Below are positions 32,305 through 40,228 of a DNA stretch of 64,000 bases, one piece after another. Below the pieces are notes generated by a model that saw only the letters and a list, made by a program, of their open reading frames with translations, searched no databases and was not told where the DNA came from. The stretch covers positions 1 to 64,000 of the forward strand of contig NZ_AYXG01000048.1 of the NCBI RefSeq assembly GCF_000564855.1, read 5' to 3'. The position numbers and the translations under genes were made by a program. Source of the DNA: Actinokineospora spheciospongiae (GTDB lineage: Bacteria > Actinomycetota > Actinomycetes > Mycobacteriales > Pseudonocardiaceae). Numbering within the stretch: position 1 is the stretch's first letter; the number at the start of each line of letters is the position of its first letter.

Positions 32305-33921
32305 TCCCGTCCTCCGTTCGTCGGTGTTTCCCGGCACCCGGGCGCCGAGCGCGCGCCGGGTGATGAGTTCGGCCCGCAGGTCGCGCCGGTTGACCTTGCC
32401 CACCGGTGACCGCGGGATGGCGGTGACCAGCTCCACGTGGCGCAACCGCTGGTAGTGCGGCACCCGCTCGGCGACGAAAGCGGCCACCGCCTCGGCGACC
32501 CCAATGGTGCTCGCGGTGGGGTCGGCGGCGTCGGCGGCACCGGCCGCGGGCACCACGAACGCGGTGGGCACCTCGCCGCTCTCGGAGTCCGGGTAGGCGA
32601 CCACCGCGCAGTCGCGCACCGCCGGGTGCCGCTCCAGCACGGACTCGACCTCGGCCGGGGAGACGAGGTAGTTGTCGCACTTGAACAGGTCCTTGATCCG
32701 GTCGACCAGGTGCAGGCGGCCCGCGGGGTCGACGTAGCCGATGTCGCCGGTGGACAACCACCCGTGCTCGTCGATCCCGGTCGGCTCGTCGGGATCGAGG
32801 TAGCCCAGCATCACCTGCGGGCCGCGGACCTGGACCTCGCCGCGCTCGCCGGTGGGCAGCACCCGCCGGGTGGACAGGTCGACCACGCGGCACGCCGTGC
32901 CCGGCACCGGCGGGCCCACCGACCCCGGCCCGGGGTCGGCGGCCGAGGCCGAGTGGGTCAGCGGGGAGGTCTCGGCGAGGCCGTAGCCCTGCAGCACGGG
33001 AACCCCGAAGTGCGCGGAGAGCCGCTCGGCGACCACCGGGGACAACGCCGATCCGCCGGAGGCGATCATCGCAACCGTGTCCAACCGCAGCCCCGGCAGG
33101 GCGGGGTCGGCGGCGAGCCGGGTCAACCGCACCGGGATCGTGTACAGGTGGCTGCACCGGCTGCGGTTGGCCAGATCGATGCCCGCCTTGGGGTCGGCGT
33201 CGGCGCACAGCACCTGCGTCGCCCCGGCGTGCACCGCGGCGTTCAGGTGCATCAGGTGGAACTTGGGCAGTTGGTTGAGGACCGTCGACCCGCTGTGCAG
33301 TCCGTGCGCGGCCGCCACCTGCGCGGCGTTCACCGTGAGGTTGCGGTGCGAGAGCAGGACCCCCTTGGGCAGGCCGGTCGTGCCGCTGGTGAAGTGGACG
33401 CAGGCGAGGGCGCCCGGGTCGACCGGCGGCGCGGGCGCGGCGCGGGCACCGAGCACCTGGTGGGCGGCGACGAGGTCGTCGAGGGTGCGGATGTCCCCGG
33501 CGTCCTCGCGGCCGCCCGGGCCGACCAGGGTCGCCTCCAGCAGGTTCGGCGGGCGGGTGCGGACCCGGCGCAACTGGGCGAACAGGTCGGTGGTGACGAA
33601 GGCCAGCCGGGCGTCCGAGCTGATCAGGGCGTGTTCGAGCAGGTGGGCGGGCATCAGCGGGTTGATCGGGGCCACGGTGTGGCCCGCGCGGATCACGCCG
33701 TAGAACGCCACGGCGAAGTCGGGGTGCAGCGGCGAGGCGACCGCGACCACGGCGCGCCGGGACCCCAGCAGCCCCCGCAGCGCGTGGGCGCAGGCAGTGA
33801 CGGCCTCGTCCAGCTCCGCGTAGGTGAGGTCGCCGTAGTCGGCCCGCAGCGCGACCCGGTCGGGGTGCGCGCGGGCGGTGGCGGCCAGCACCGCGTCGAG
33901 GGTCAGGTCAGGCCCGGGCAT
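31627..33921 (-). CDS. Acyl-CoA/ACP ligase fused to an ABM monooxygenase
   Basis: A single open frame of 764 residues. Residues 1-520 are an ANL acyl ligase: P-loop VHFTSGTTGLPKG, GYGLAETSPLTHS, STGDIGYVDPAGRLHLVDRIKD, and the terminal catalytic Lys in RSPVGKVNRRDL, which activates a carboxylate as its adenylate. After a linker, residues 540-764 are two tandem ABM (antibiotic biosynthesis monooxygenase) domains of the cofactor-free quinone-forming type. No stop separates them, yet the second part begins at an ATG (32304) with a strong GGAGGACGGGA site. The start overlaps the upstream aromatase stop by 14 nt. The ligase could load a starter acid or activate a product carboxyl. Confidence 0.85.
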   Translation of the reverse strand: MPGPDLTLDAVLAATARAHPDRVALRADYGDLTYAELDEAVTACAHALRGLLGSRRAVVAVASPLHPDFAVAFYGVIRAGHTVAPINPLMPAHLLEHALISSDARLAFVTTDLFAQLRRVRTRPPNLLEATLVGPGGREDAGDIRTLDDLVAAHQVLGARAAPAPPVDPGALACVHFTSGTTGLPKGVLLSHRNLTVNAAQVAAAHGLHSGSTVLNQLPKFHLMHLNAAVHAGATQVLCADADPKAGIDLANRSRCSHLYTIPVRLTRLAADPALPGLRLDTVAMIASGGSALSPVVAERLSAHFGVPVLQGYGLAETSPLTHSASAADPGPGSVGPPVPGTACRVVDLSTRRVLPTGERGEVQVRGPQVMLGYLDPDEPTGIDEHGWLSTGDIGYVDPAGRLHLVDRIKDLFKCDNYLVSPAEVESVLERHPAVRDCAVVAYPDSESGEVPTAFVVPAAGAADAADPTASTIGVAEAVAAFVAERVPHYQRLRHVELVTAIPRSPVGKVNRRDLRAELITRRALGARVPGNTDERRTGMADDGKDLSNLITVIARFSTAGDPLEFERFFLEHVEYMRGQDGFGAHQAVRLADDPSVYVNFGWWLDQEAFQKVVQSPEFRDHQGVMQSMLRKADLDLCKNLFRVNAAESAGERAEFGTPLMTITTYRGTGSAEEFDAAFTAFATHIREIRGFGYADLNRSLRDAGTCTGLEYWWDPAAREVAVSGPEHARLASTAEITVERVTHVAWNRAPADEETPTAAGRQG

Positions 33922-34861
33922 GGCCGCCCTCCTCGGCGAAGGCCTTGGCGTGGCGCAGGGTGGCCATGCTGTTCGCGCTCAGCGCCTGGTGCACGAACTC
34001 CCGCGCCTTGCGCACCGAGCCGTCCGGGCCGAGCACGGTGTGCACGGCCGCGCGGTTGATCGACACCGTGTGTCGCGAGGTCGCGGTGACCTCCCCGCCG
34101 TCCTCGACCAGCAGCCACTCGCCGGTGTGCACCGTCATCAGCGCGGGGACGGTGGTCTGCTTGTAGACGATGCGGCGCTCGGGGAAGCACACCCGCACCG
34201 ACTCGGTGGTGTGGACCGTCCCGTCCTCGGTCCGGGTGTCCATCGCCACCACCTGGATGTTCGGGGTGTCCTCGCGCAGTCGCAGCGCGGCGACGTGCGG
34301 CAGCCGGTCGGGCCACCGCGCGGCCTCGTGCAGGAACGAGTACACATCGGACAGCGAACCCGCGATCCGCGCCGAGTCGGCGAAGTCGAACGTCAACTCC
34401 TCGTGCTCGCGCACGTTCTCGACGGCGTTCTTCAGCTTCTCCAGCTCTGCGCGGCTGTTCTGGTCGACCGCCGCGCGCACCCACTCCAGCGCGCCGGGGT
34501 CGTCCTCGACGACCCGGTAGTCGTGCTTGAGCACGATCCGCGTCTCGCGCTCGGACAGCCGCCGCAGCACCCACTCGCCGCCCATGGCGGCCACCGGGGC
34601 CTGCGACACGTCCTGTCGGAAGCGGACGCTGAGCCCGTCGGGGTCGAGGTGGCGCCGGGAGGTCCAGCTCTTCACCTCGCCGTTGGCCAGCGCCCACAGC
34701 CGGATGTGCTCGTCGGCGCCGTCGAAGCCGAGGCGCTCGGCGTGGATGGTGGGTGGGAAGATTCCCGGCCAGCGCGCCACGTCGGCGACCAGGCCGTAGA
34801 TGACCTCGGCCGGGGCCAAGACCGTGATCTCGTGCTCGTCGAAGTGCGTCTGCGCAGCCAT
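33908..34861 (-). CDS. Didomain aromatase/cyclase (ActVII-like)
   Basis: Encodes 317 residues. Two SRPBCC domains: about 5-150 (HEITVLAPAEVIYGLVADVARWPGIFPPTIHAERLG) and 160-310 (FADSARIAGSLSDVYSFLHEAARWPDRLPHVAALRL). This architecture and these motifs are those of first-ring aromatases that follow C9 ketoreduction. It sits 11 nt after the ketoreductase gene, which fits that sequence of events. Second didomain cyclase of the cluster; see 27561-28487. Confidence 0.9.
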   Translation of the reverse strand: MAAQTHFDEHEITVLAPAEVIYGLVADVARWPGIFPPTIHAERLGFDGADEHIRLWALANGEVKSWTSRRHLDPDGLSVRFRQDVSQAPVAAMGGEWVLRRLSERETRIVLKHDYRVVEDDPGALEWVRAAVDQNSRAELEKLKNAVENVREHEELTFDFADSARIAGSLSDVYSFLHEAARWPDRLPHVAALRLREDTPNIQVVAMDTRTEDGTVHTTESVRVCFPERRIVYKQTTVPALMTVHTGEWLLVEDGGEVTATSRHTVSINRAAVHTVLGPDGSVRKAREFVHQALSANSMATLRHAKAFAEEGGHARA

Positions 34862-34872
34862 CGCCGTCCCCC

Positions 34873-35724
34873 TCAGTAGTTGCCGAGCCCGCCGCAGACG
34901 TTGAGCGCCTGCGCGGTGACCGACGCCGCCGCGTCGGAGGCCAGGTAGGACACCATCGCCGCGACCTCGGCCGGGGTGCAGTAGCGGCCGAGCGGGATCT
35001 TGGCCTGGAACCGCTCGAGGACCTCCTCCTCGGTCACCCCCCAGTGCGCGGCGTAGCCCTGGCGCACCCGCTGGGCCATCGGCGTTTCGACGTAGCCGGG
35101 GCAGACCGCGTTCACCGTGACGCCGGTCTTGGCCAGTTCCAGGGCCAGCGCCTTGGTGAAACCGATGACCCCGTGCTTGGAGGCGGAGTACGGCGCGCCC
35201 AGCGCCACCCCCTGCTTGCCGCCGGTGGAGGCGATGCTGATCACGCGGCCGGATGGCCTGCCCAGCATGCCGCCGGTGGTGAGGACCGCCCTGGTCATCA
35301 GGAACACGCCGGTGAGGTTGGTGTTGATCACGTCGAACCACAGCTCGTCGGTGATCTGCGCGGTCACGCCGCCGCCGCTGCGGCCCGCGTTGTTCACCAG
35401 CAGGTCCACCGGGCCGTAGCGCTCGACGGCCGCGGCGGCGAACGCGTCGACCTCCGCAGGCGAGCGCACGTCGCACCGGGCGCCGTCGACCTCGTGGCCG
35501 CGGTCGCGCAGTTCCTTCACCGCCCCCCCGACATCGCCGCGGGCGCAGAGGAACACCCGGTACCCCCGGCCCGCGAGGGACTCGGCCACGGCGAAGCCGA
35601 TGCCGGTCGTGCCGCCGGTGACCACGGCGACCCGCTCCCCCGTGCCCGTCGGCTCCCGGTCCGCCCGCGCCGCGCCCGCCCGCACCTGCCCCACCTTCGC
35701 CGCGCCCACCTGTTCCGCCACCAC
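34873..35724 (-). CDS. Polyketide C9 ketoreductase (actIII type SDR)
   Basis: Encodes 283 residues from a GTG with AAGGAGG. Rossmann motif VVTGGTTGIGFAVAESLAGRG, NNAG, catalytic Ser in ISIASTGGKQG and Tyr/Lys in PYSASKHG, and the closing VTAQALNVCGGLGNY typical of type II polyketide ketoreductases. It has an unusual 25-residue Ala/Arg/Glu-rich N-terminal extension. The stereo-determining PGG loop of ActIII reads SGG here (NNAGRSGGGV). It reduces the C9 carbonyl of the ACP-bound chain with NADPH. First gene of a five-gene operon and divergent from the SnoaL-P450 pair. Confidence 0.92.
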   Translation of the reverse strand: MVAEQVGAAKVGQVRAGAARADREPTGTGERVAVVTGGTTGIGFAVAESLAGRGYRVFLCARGDVGGAVKELRDRGHEVDGARCDVRSPAEVDAFAAAAVERYGPVDLLVNNAGRSGGGVTAQITDELWFDVINTNLTGVFLMTRAVLTTGGMLGRPSGRVISIASTGGKQGVALGAPYSASKHGVIGFTKALALELAKTGVTVNAVCPGYVETPMAQRVRQGYAAHWGVTEEEVLERFQAKIPLGRYCTPAEVAAMVSYLASDAAASVTAQALNVCGGLGNY

Positions 35725-35765
35725 TGCCTCCTTGCGAGATCGGTGCGTTGAACGTGCTGCGCGCC

Positions 35766-35783
35766 GCTCGAATCCCGCTCAAC
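35766..35783 (-). promoter_or_regulatory. SARP-box pair before the ketoreductase operon
   Basis: On the minus strand GTTGAGC (35783-35777) and TTCGAGC (35772-35766) start 11 bp apart and end 42 nt before the GTG at 35724. Confidence 0.65.
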
Positions 35784-35801
35784 GACCGGTGGGCGCGCCG
35801 G

Positions 35802-35830
35802 TTCCAGCGCGGGTCGAGCCCGGCTCGACA
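35802..35830 (+). promoter_or_regulatory. SARP-box triplet before the SnoaL-P450 pair
   Basis: TTCCAGC (35802), GTCGAGC (35813) and CTCGACA (35824) are phased at 11 bp, ending 51 nt before the ATG at 35881. Together with the minus-strand pair at 35766-35783 it gives this 156-nt divergent region a site set for each direction. Confidence 0.65.
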
Positions 35831-35880
35831 CCCCCGACCGAGCCTGGTCGACGATGTGGTCCACAGAGGAGGAAACCGCC

Positions 35881-36324
35881 ATGACGCTGCCGCTGCACCG
35901 GGCCGGTGCACCCGACACCGAGACCTACCACCGGGTCCAGCACTTCTACGCGCACCAGATGCAGCTACTCGATGACGGGTCGGTCGAGCGGTGGTCGGAA
36001 ACCTTCACCGAGGACGGGACCTTCGCCGCGAACGCCCACCCCGAGCCGACCACCGGGCGCGGCGCCATCGCCGAAGCCGCGCGCCGGGCGTCGACCGAGC
36101 TCGCGCGCGCCGGTGTGGTGCGCAGGCACTGGCTGGGCATGGTGACCGTGTCCACCCAGCCCGCGGGCACCCTGCTCGCCCGCTGCTACGCGTTGGTGAT
36201 CTCCACGCCCAAGGGCGGTCAGGCCGGCGTGCACGTGAGCACCGTCTGCGAGGACGTGCTCGTGCCCGACGGCGACGACTTCCTGGTGCGCGAGCGCCGG
36301 GTCACCCGCGACGACCTCGGCTGA
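35881..36324 (+). CDS. SnoaL/NTF2-like protein
   Basis: Encodes 147 residues from an ATG with AGAGGAGGAAA. Starts with a helix containing YHRVQHFYAHQMQLLDDGSVERWSETFTEDGTFAAN, the characteristic opening of SnoaL-like cone-shaped folds, and continues with the HWLGMVTV strand and curved sheet. Members act as late-ring cyclases (SnoaL, AknH), hydroxylases (SnoaL2, AclR) or two-component oxygenase partners. Coupled to the P450 gene 10 nt later. Exact role open. Confidence 0.82.
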   Translation: MTLPLHRAGAPDTETYHRVQHFYAHQMQLLDDGSVERWSETFTEDGTFAANAHPEPTTGRGAIAEAARRASTELARAGVVRRHWLGMVTVSTQPAGTLLARCYALVISTPKGGQAGVHVSTVCEDVLVPDGDDFLVRERRVTRDDLG

Positions 36325-36334
36325 AGGGCCCGGC

Positions 36335-37498
36335 ATGAGCATCGACCAGGACGGGGCGGTGGTCGCGCTCGCCGACAGCCCGGTGTGCGCGGCCGACCCG
36401 TACCCCGGGCTGGCCCGGCTGCGCGGGCGCGGGCCCGCCGTGCGGGTGCAGACCTCGTTCATGGGTGAGGTCTGGCTGGTGACCCGGTACGAACTCGCCC
36501 GGACCCTGCTCGCCGACCCCCGGTTCAGCCGCAGGCGGCCCGACGACGGCGAGGTGGCCGCGGTCGACTCCGACCCGCCGGAGCACACCCGAATCCGCAA
36601 GCTCGTCGGCAAGGCGTTCACCCACCACCGAATCCAGCGCCTGCGGCCGTGGGTGCAGGGCTTCGTGGACGCCCAGCTCGACGAACTGGTGGCGGTGGGC
36701 GGACCGGTCGACCTGCTGGACCGGTTCGCCTACCCGCTGCCGATCGCGGTGATCTGTGAAATGCTCGGCGCTCCGGCGGCGGATCGGGCCGACGTGCGGG
36801 CGCGGACGGAAAAGATCCTCGAAGGCGAAGTGGCAGAAAACCGCGAGAAGGTTTACGACCTCACGAAAGCATATATAAAGGGCCTTATTGCGACAAAACG
36901 GGCACAGCCCGGCGATGACCTGATGAGCGCGCTGATCGCCGCGCGCGAGGGTGACAGCCGGTTCACCGAACCGGAACTCGTCGAATTGGGCATCGCGCTG
37001 ATCGCGGCAGGCTACGCCACGACCACCAACCTCATCGGCAACGGGATTCACGCGCTGCTGCGCAACCCCGATCAGCTCGACCTGCTGCGGCGGCGACCGG
37101 AGCTGATCGGGTCGGCAGTGGAGGAGTTCCTGCGCTACGAGAGCTCCTTCAGCGCGGCGGGCCAGATCGCCAAGGAGGACGTGCCGATCGGCGACGGCCT
37201 GGTGGTCCGCAGCGGGCAGGTCGTGTTGATCTCCTTCTGCGGAGCCAACCGGGACCCGCTGCGCTTCCCGGACCCGGACCGGCTCGACATCACCCGCGCG
37301 CCGAACCCGCACCTGGCGTTTTCGCACGGGATACACCACTGCCTCGGCGCGCCGCTGGCGCGGATGGAGGCCGAGATCGCGATCGGGACCCTGGTCCGGC
37401 GTTTTCCGGACCTGCGTATCGGCGGTACCACCGAATGGCGGGAGAACATCATGCGCGGTCTGCACGCGCTTCCGGTGGTTCTCGGAGAACCCACTTGA
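36335..37498 (+). CDS. Cytochrome P450
   Basis: Encodes 387 residues, a normal bacterial class I length. Motifs: PPEHTRIRKLVGKAFT, I-helix AGYATTTNLIGNG, K-helix EEFLRYE (ExxR) and haem loop FSHGIHHCLGAPLAR with the Cys ligand. The I-helix lacks the usual acid of the AGxE/DT proton-relay motif (Ala in its place, followed by Thr). This occurs in P450s with unusual chemistry such as oxidative coupling or peroxide use. A stretch around 36826-36905 is distinctly AT-richer than the rest. It needs ferredoxin partners, which are not encoded nearby. Confidence 0.92.
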   Translation: MSIDQDGAVVALADSPVCAADPYPGLARLRGRGPAVRVQTSFMGEVWLVTRYELARTLLADPRFSRRRPDDGEVAAVDSDPPEHTRIRKLVGKAFTHHRIQRLRPWVQGFVDAQLDELVAVGGPVDLLDRFAYPLPIAVICEMLGAPAADRADVRARTEKILEGEVAENREKVYDLTKAYIKGLIATKRAQPGDDLMSALIAAREGDSRFTEPELVELGIALIAAGYATTTNLIGNGIHALLRNPDQLDLLRRRPELIGSAVEEFLRYESSFSAAGQIAKEDVPIGDGLVVRSGQVVLISFCGANRDPLRFPDPDRLDITRAPNPHLAFSHGIHHCLGAPLARMEAEIAIGTLVRRFPDLRIGGTTEWRENIMRGLHALPVVLGEPT

Positions 37499-38044
37499 AG
37501 ACGTCGAGCGGGAATCTAGCGCGGCTCCAGCGCAGGGAGTATTTGTTGTAAGGAACGGCGAGGCCGGGAGCCGGGGAGGGGACGTCGTTGCCGGACACTG
37601 ACAGCACGCCCCCGTTGGCGCGCGTGCGCCTGGAAAAGCCGTACGAGAAGACACCACCGGAAAAGTCACCCGTCCGGTCGATCAAGTTCGACGCCCACCG
37701 CGGTCGCACGGAGAGGCCCCCGGTGGGCGCCGGATCGACCGACCCCGACCGGACACGCGCCCGCCTTGACGACACCCCCGCGCGACGGGGATTCCGCGGG
37801 CACCACCGGTGATCCCGGGCAGCAGGCGCGTTCCCGCGCGGCGCGGCGCGGGCGACACCGGGGCGACGGGGGCCGAGCGGGGCCCGGTGGTCCATACCAC
37901 TCACCAGCCGACCGCGGTGCGGTGGCACCACCCCGGCCTGTCAGGCGGGCAGACGGGGACGACGCGCTGAACGGTCATTGTCGGTGACCGACCAGGGGGC
38001 TGGAGGCGGCACCCCGGCGGCCACGAACTGAGGGGGAAACGCGC
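37499..38044. other. 546-nt intergenic region upstream of the SARP gene
   Basis: No convincing gene. A 74-codon frame from a TTG at 37588 (after GGGGAGGGG) encodes a charged, Pro/Arg-rich sequence with no recognisable motif and weak coding character, so I leave it unannotated. The AT-richer part around 37545-37560 and the imperfect palindrome GTCGGTGACCGAC at 37980-37992 are the only regulatory-looking elements. No 11-bp-phased SARP boxes were seen, so the SARP gene is probably controlled by something else. Confidence 0.4.
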
Positions 38045-39946
38045 ATGACCAGGTTCATGATGCTCGGGCCGCTGGCGGTCGTCACCGCGGACAGAACCAT
38101 CACGCCGACCGCCCCGATGCTGCGGCGCACATTGGCTCTGCTGCTGCTCAACGTGAACTCCGTCGTCAGCTTCGGCACGCTGGTCGAGGAGCTGTGGGAC
38201 GAGAACCCGCCGCGCAGCGCGAAAACAACGCTGCAAACCTACATCTACCAGTGGCGCAAGCTCCTCGGCTCCTCCGCGACCCCGGCGCAGTCAGCGGCGG
38301 TGGCGGGCGGTTTCCCCGGGACCGCGCTGCTGACCCGGCAGGCAGGCTACGAACTGCGCCTCGGCCCCGACGACGTGGTGGACGTGGACCAGTTCGAGTC
38401 CGCGGTGCGCCGGGCCAAGGCCAAGCACGGCGACGGCCTCGTCGAGGACGCCAGCACGGCTCTGCGCTCGGCGCTGGCCCTGTGGCGCGGGGCCATCCTG
38501 GACGACACCGAGATCGGTCCGGTGCTCGGCGCCTCGGTCACCCGGCTGGCCGAGGCCAGGCAGGAGGCGCTCGAACTGCGGCTGGACCTGGACCTGCAAC
38601 TGGGCAGGCACCGGGAGCTGGTCAGCGAGCTGAGTTCGCTGGTCCGCGAGCACCCCGGCCACGAGGGCTTCGTCAACAAGCTCATGGTCGCCCTGGTCCG
38701 CGCGGGGCGCCGGTCCGACGCCTTGGACGTCTACCGCCGGGCCCGGGTGGAGATGGTCGAGGGGCTGGGCCTGGAACCGTCCACCGAGACCCAGCGGTTG
38801 CACGAGGCGATCCTCACCGGCGAGGTGGACCTGACCCCGCGCGGATCGGCGACCGCCGCCTCGGCGCGGCCCGCCCAGATCCCGCCCGCGGGCAGCCACT
38901 TCGTCGGCCGCGGCCGGGAGTACCGGCAGTTGCAGGCGACCGTGGCCGATCCAGGGCAGCACGACGGGTGGAGCGCGGGCGGCGGGATGCGGGTGGTCGA
39001 GATCGTCGGCGCCCCCGGGGTCGGCAAGACGGCCTTCGTCACCCACGTCGGGCACCGGCTGCGGTCGCTGTTCCCGGACGGGCAGCTCTACGCCAGCCCC
39101 GGCGCCACCGACGACCGCGGCATCGCCGAGATCCTGGCGGGGTTCCTGGAGGGCGCCGGGGTGCCGCCGCAGCAACAGCCCACCCGACTCACCGCGCTGA
39201 TCAGCATGTTCCGGACCTGGACGGCGGACAGGAAGGTCTTGGTCGTGCTCGACGACGTCGTCTCCAGCTCGCACGCGCGGATGCTGGCGCCCAGCGGCGC
39301 GGGCTGCGCGCTGCTGCTGACCAGCCGCATCCCGCTGGGCGCGGTGCAGGCCACCAGCACCGTCGTGCTGCCTCCGCTCACCGAGCAGCAGGCCGTGGAC
39401 CTGCTGGCGCGCAGGCTCGGCGAGCAGCGGGTGGCCGCCGAGCCGGTGGCCGCGCGGCTGCTGGCCCAGATGTGCGAGCGGCTGCCGGTGCTGCTGCACG
39501 CGGCGGCGGGCAAGCTGGCCGCGCAGCCGGAGTGGAGCATGGCCAGGCTGGCCGAGCGGCTGACCTCGGCCGAGGACGTGCTCGCCGAGCTGGGTGCGGG
39601 CGGGGCGGCCTTCCTGGTCAACGTCGACTCGACCTACCGCGAGCTGCCCGCGGTCGCCAGGGCCGCCTTCGACTTCCTGGCGCGCAGACCGACCAGGGCG
39701 GTCACCGCCGAGGTGATCTCGGCCGAGTTCGAGGTGCCCGCCACGACCGCGAAGAGCGCGCTGGAGAAGCTCGCCGAGGCCTATCTGATAGAGGTGTGCC
39801 CGCCCGCGCTGGACTGCCACCACGCCTGCGGGGACACCTACCGCATCTCCCCGCTGATGAGCCTGGTGGCCAAGCGGCTGGCCACCACCTCCCACGCGGC
39901 GGGTTCGGGCGGCGCGCAGCCGCACCGGTTGCGCGCGCTCGTGTGA
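38045..39946 (+). CDS. SARP-family pathway activator with NB-ARC domain
   Basis: Encodes 633 residues. An OmpR-like winged helix (about 1-95: FMMLGPLAVVT, LVEELWDENPPRSAKTTLQTYIYQWRKLLG) is followed by a BTAD domain (about 110-260) ending in YRRARVEMVEGLGLEPSTETQRLHEAIL. An NB-ARC ATPase follows with P-loop EIVGAPGVGKTAF and Walker B KVLVVLDDV. Size lies between short SARPs (DnrI) and full AfsR; no TPR repeats follow. SARPs activate antibiotic operons by binding heptamers repeated every 11 bp. It is the only SARP gene in the window and stands immediately before the minimal PKS operon, so it is the likely cluster switch. Confidence 0.92.
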   Translation: MTRFMMLGPLAVVTADRTITPTAPMLRRTLALLLLNVNSVVSFGTLVEELWDENPPRSAKTTLQTYIYQWRKLLGSSATPAQSAAVAGGFPGTALLTRQAGYELRLGPDDVVDVDQFESAVRRAKAKHGDGLVEDASTALRSALALWRGAILDDTEIGPVLGASVTRLAEARQEALELRLDLDLQLGRHRELVSELSSLVREHPGHEGFVNKLMVALVRAGRRSDALDVYRRARVEMVEGLGLEPSTETQRLHEAILTGEVDLTPRGSATAASARPAQIPPAGSHFVGRGREYRQLQATVADPGQHDGWSAGGGMRVVEIVGAPGVGKTAFVTHVGHRLRSLFPDGQLYASPGATDDRGIAEILAGFLEGAGVPPQQQPTRLTALISMFRTWTADRKVLVVLDDVVSSSHARMLAPSGAGCALLLTSRIPLGAVQATSTVVLPPLTEQQAVDLLARRLGEQRVAAEPVAARLLAQMCERLPVLLHAAAGKLAAQPEWSMARLAERLTSAEDVLAELGAGGAAFLVNVDSTYRELPAVARAAFDFLARRPTRAVTAEVISAEFEVPATTAKSALEKLAEAYLIEVCPPALDCHHACGDTYRISPLMSLVAKRLATTSHAAGSGGAQPHRLRALV

Positions 39947-40101
39947 GCGGCCGGGGCGCCGCCCTCGTTGCCTTCCTCGTGGCTCCTGTTCAAGGAGTCG
40001 CGGTCGCCCAGGTCCGGCATGACTGACGCCCCCAGCCGAACGCATGATCCGGGGGGGGTGGTGTCACCGGGCCTGGTGGCATCGCCGGCACCCCGGCCGT
40101 C

Positions 40102-40119
40102 TTCGAGTGCGGTTCGAGG
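40102..40119 (+). promoter_or_regulatory. SARP-box pair before the minimal PKS operon
   Basis: TTCGAGT (40102-40108) and TTCGAGG (40113-40119) are exact TTCGAG repeats 11 bp apart. They lie 109 nt before the KS-alpha GTG, farther than the other sites, which implies a leader of roughly 80-90 nt. They lie downstream of the SARP gene stop, in a 282-nt gap with no gene. Confidence 0.7.
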
Positions 40120-40228
40120 AAGACGGACGACCATTCTCCCTATCGGCCAACACTTTCCGCGCACGCGGACACCAGTGAACCGGGCCGGTGGGCGGGTCCC
40201 CCGCCCACACTCGTCGACAGGAGGCGCG

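Noticed and set aside
37588-37812. Possible 74-residue peptide gene from a TTG
   Set aside because: A fair ribosome-binding site exists, but the composition is low-complexity and no motif or coupled partner supports it.
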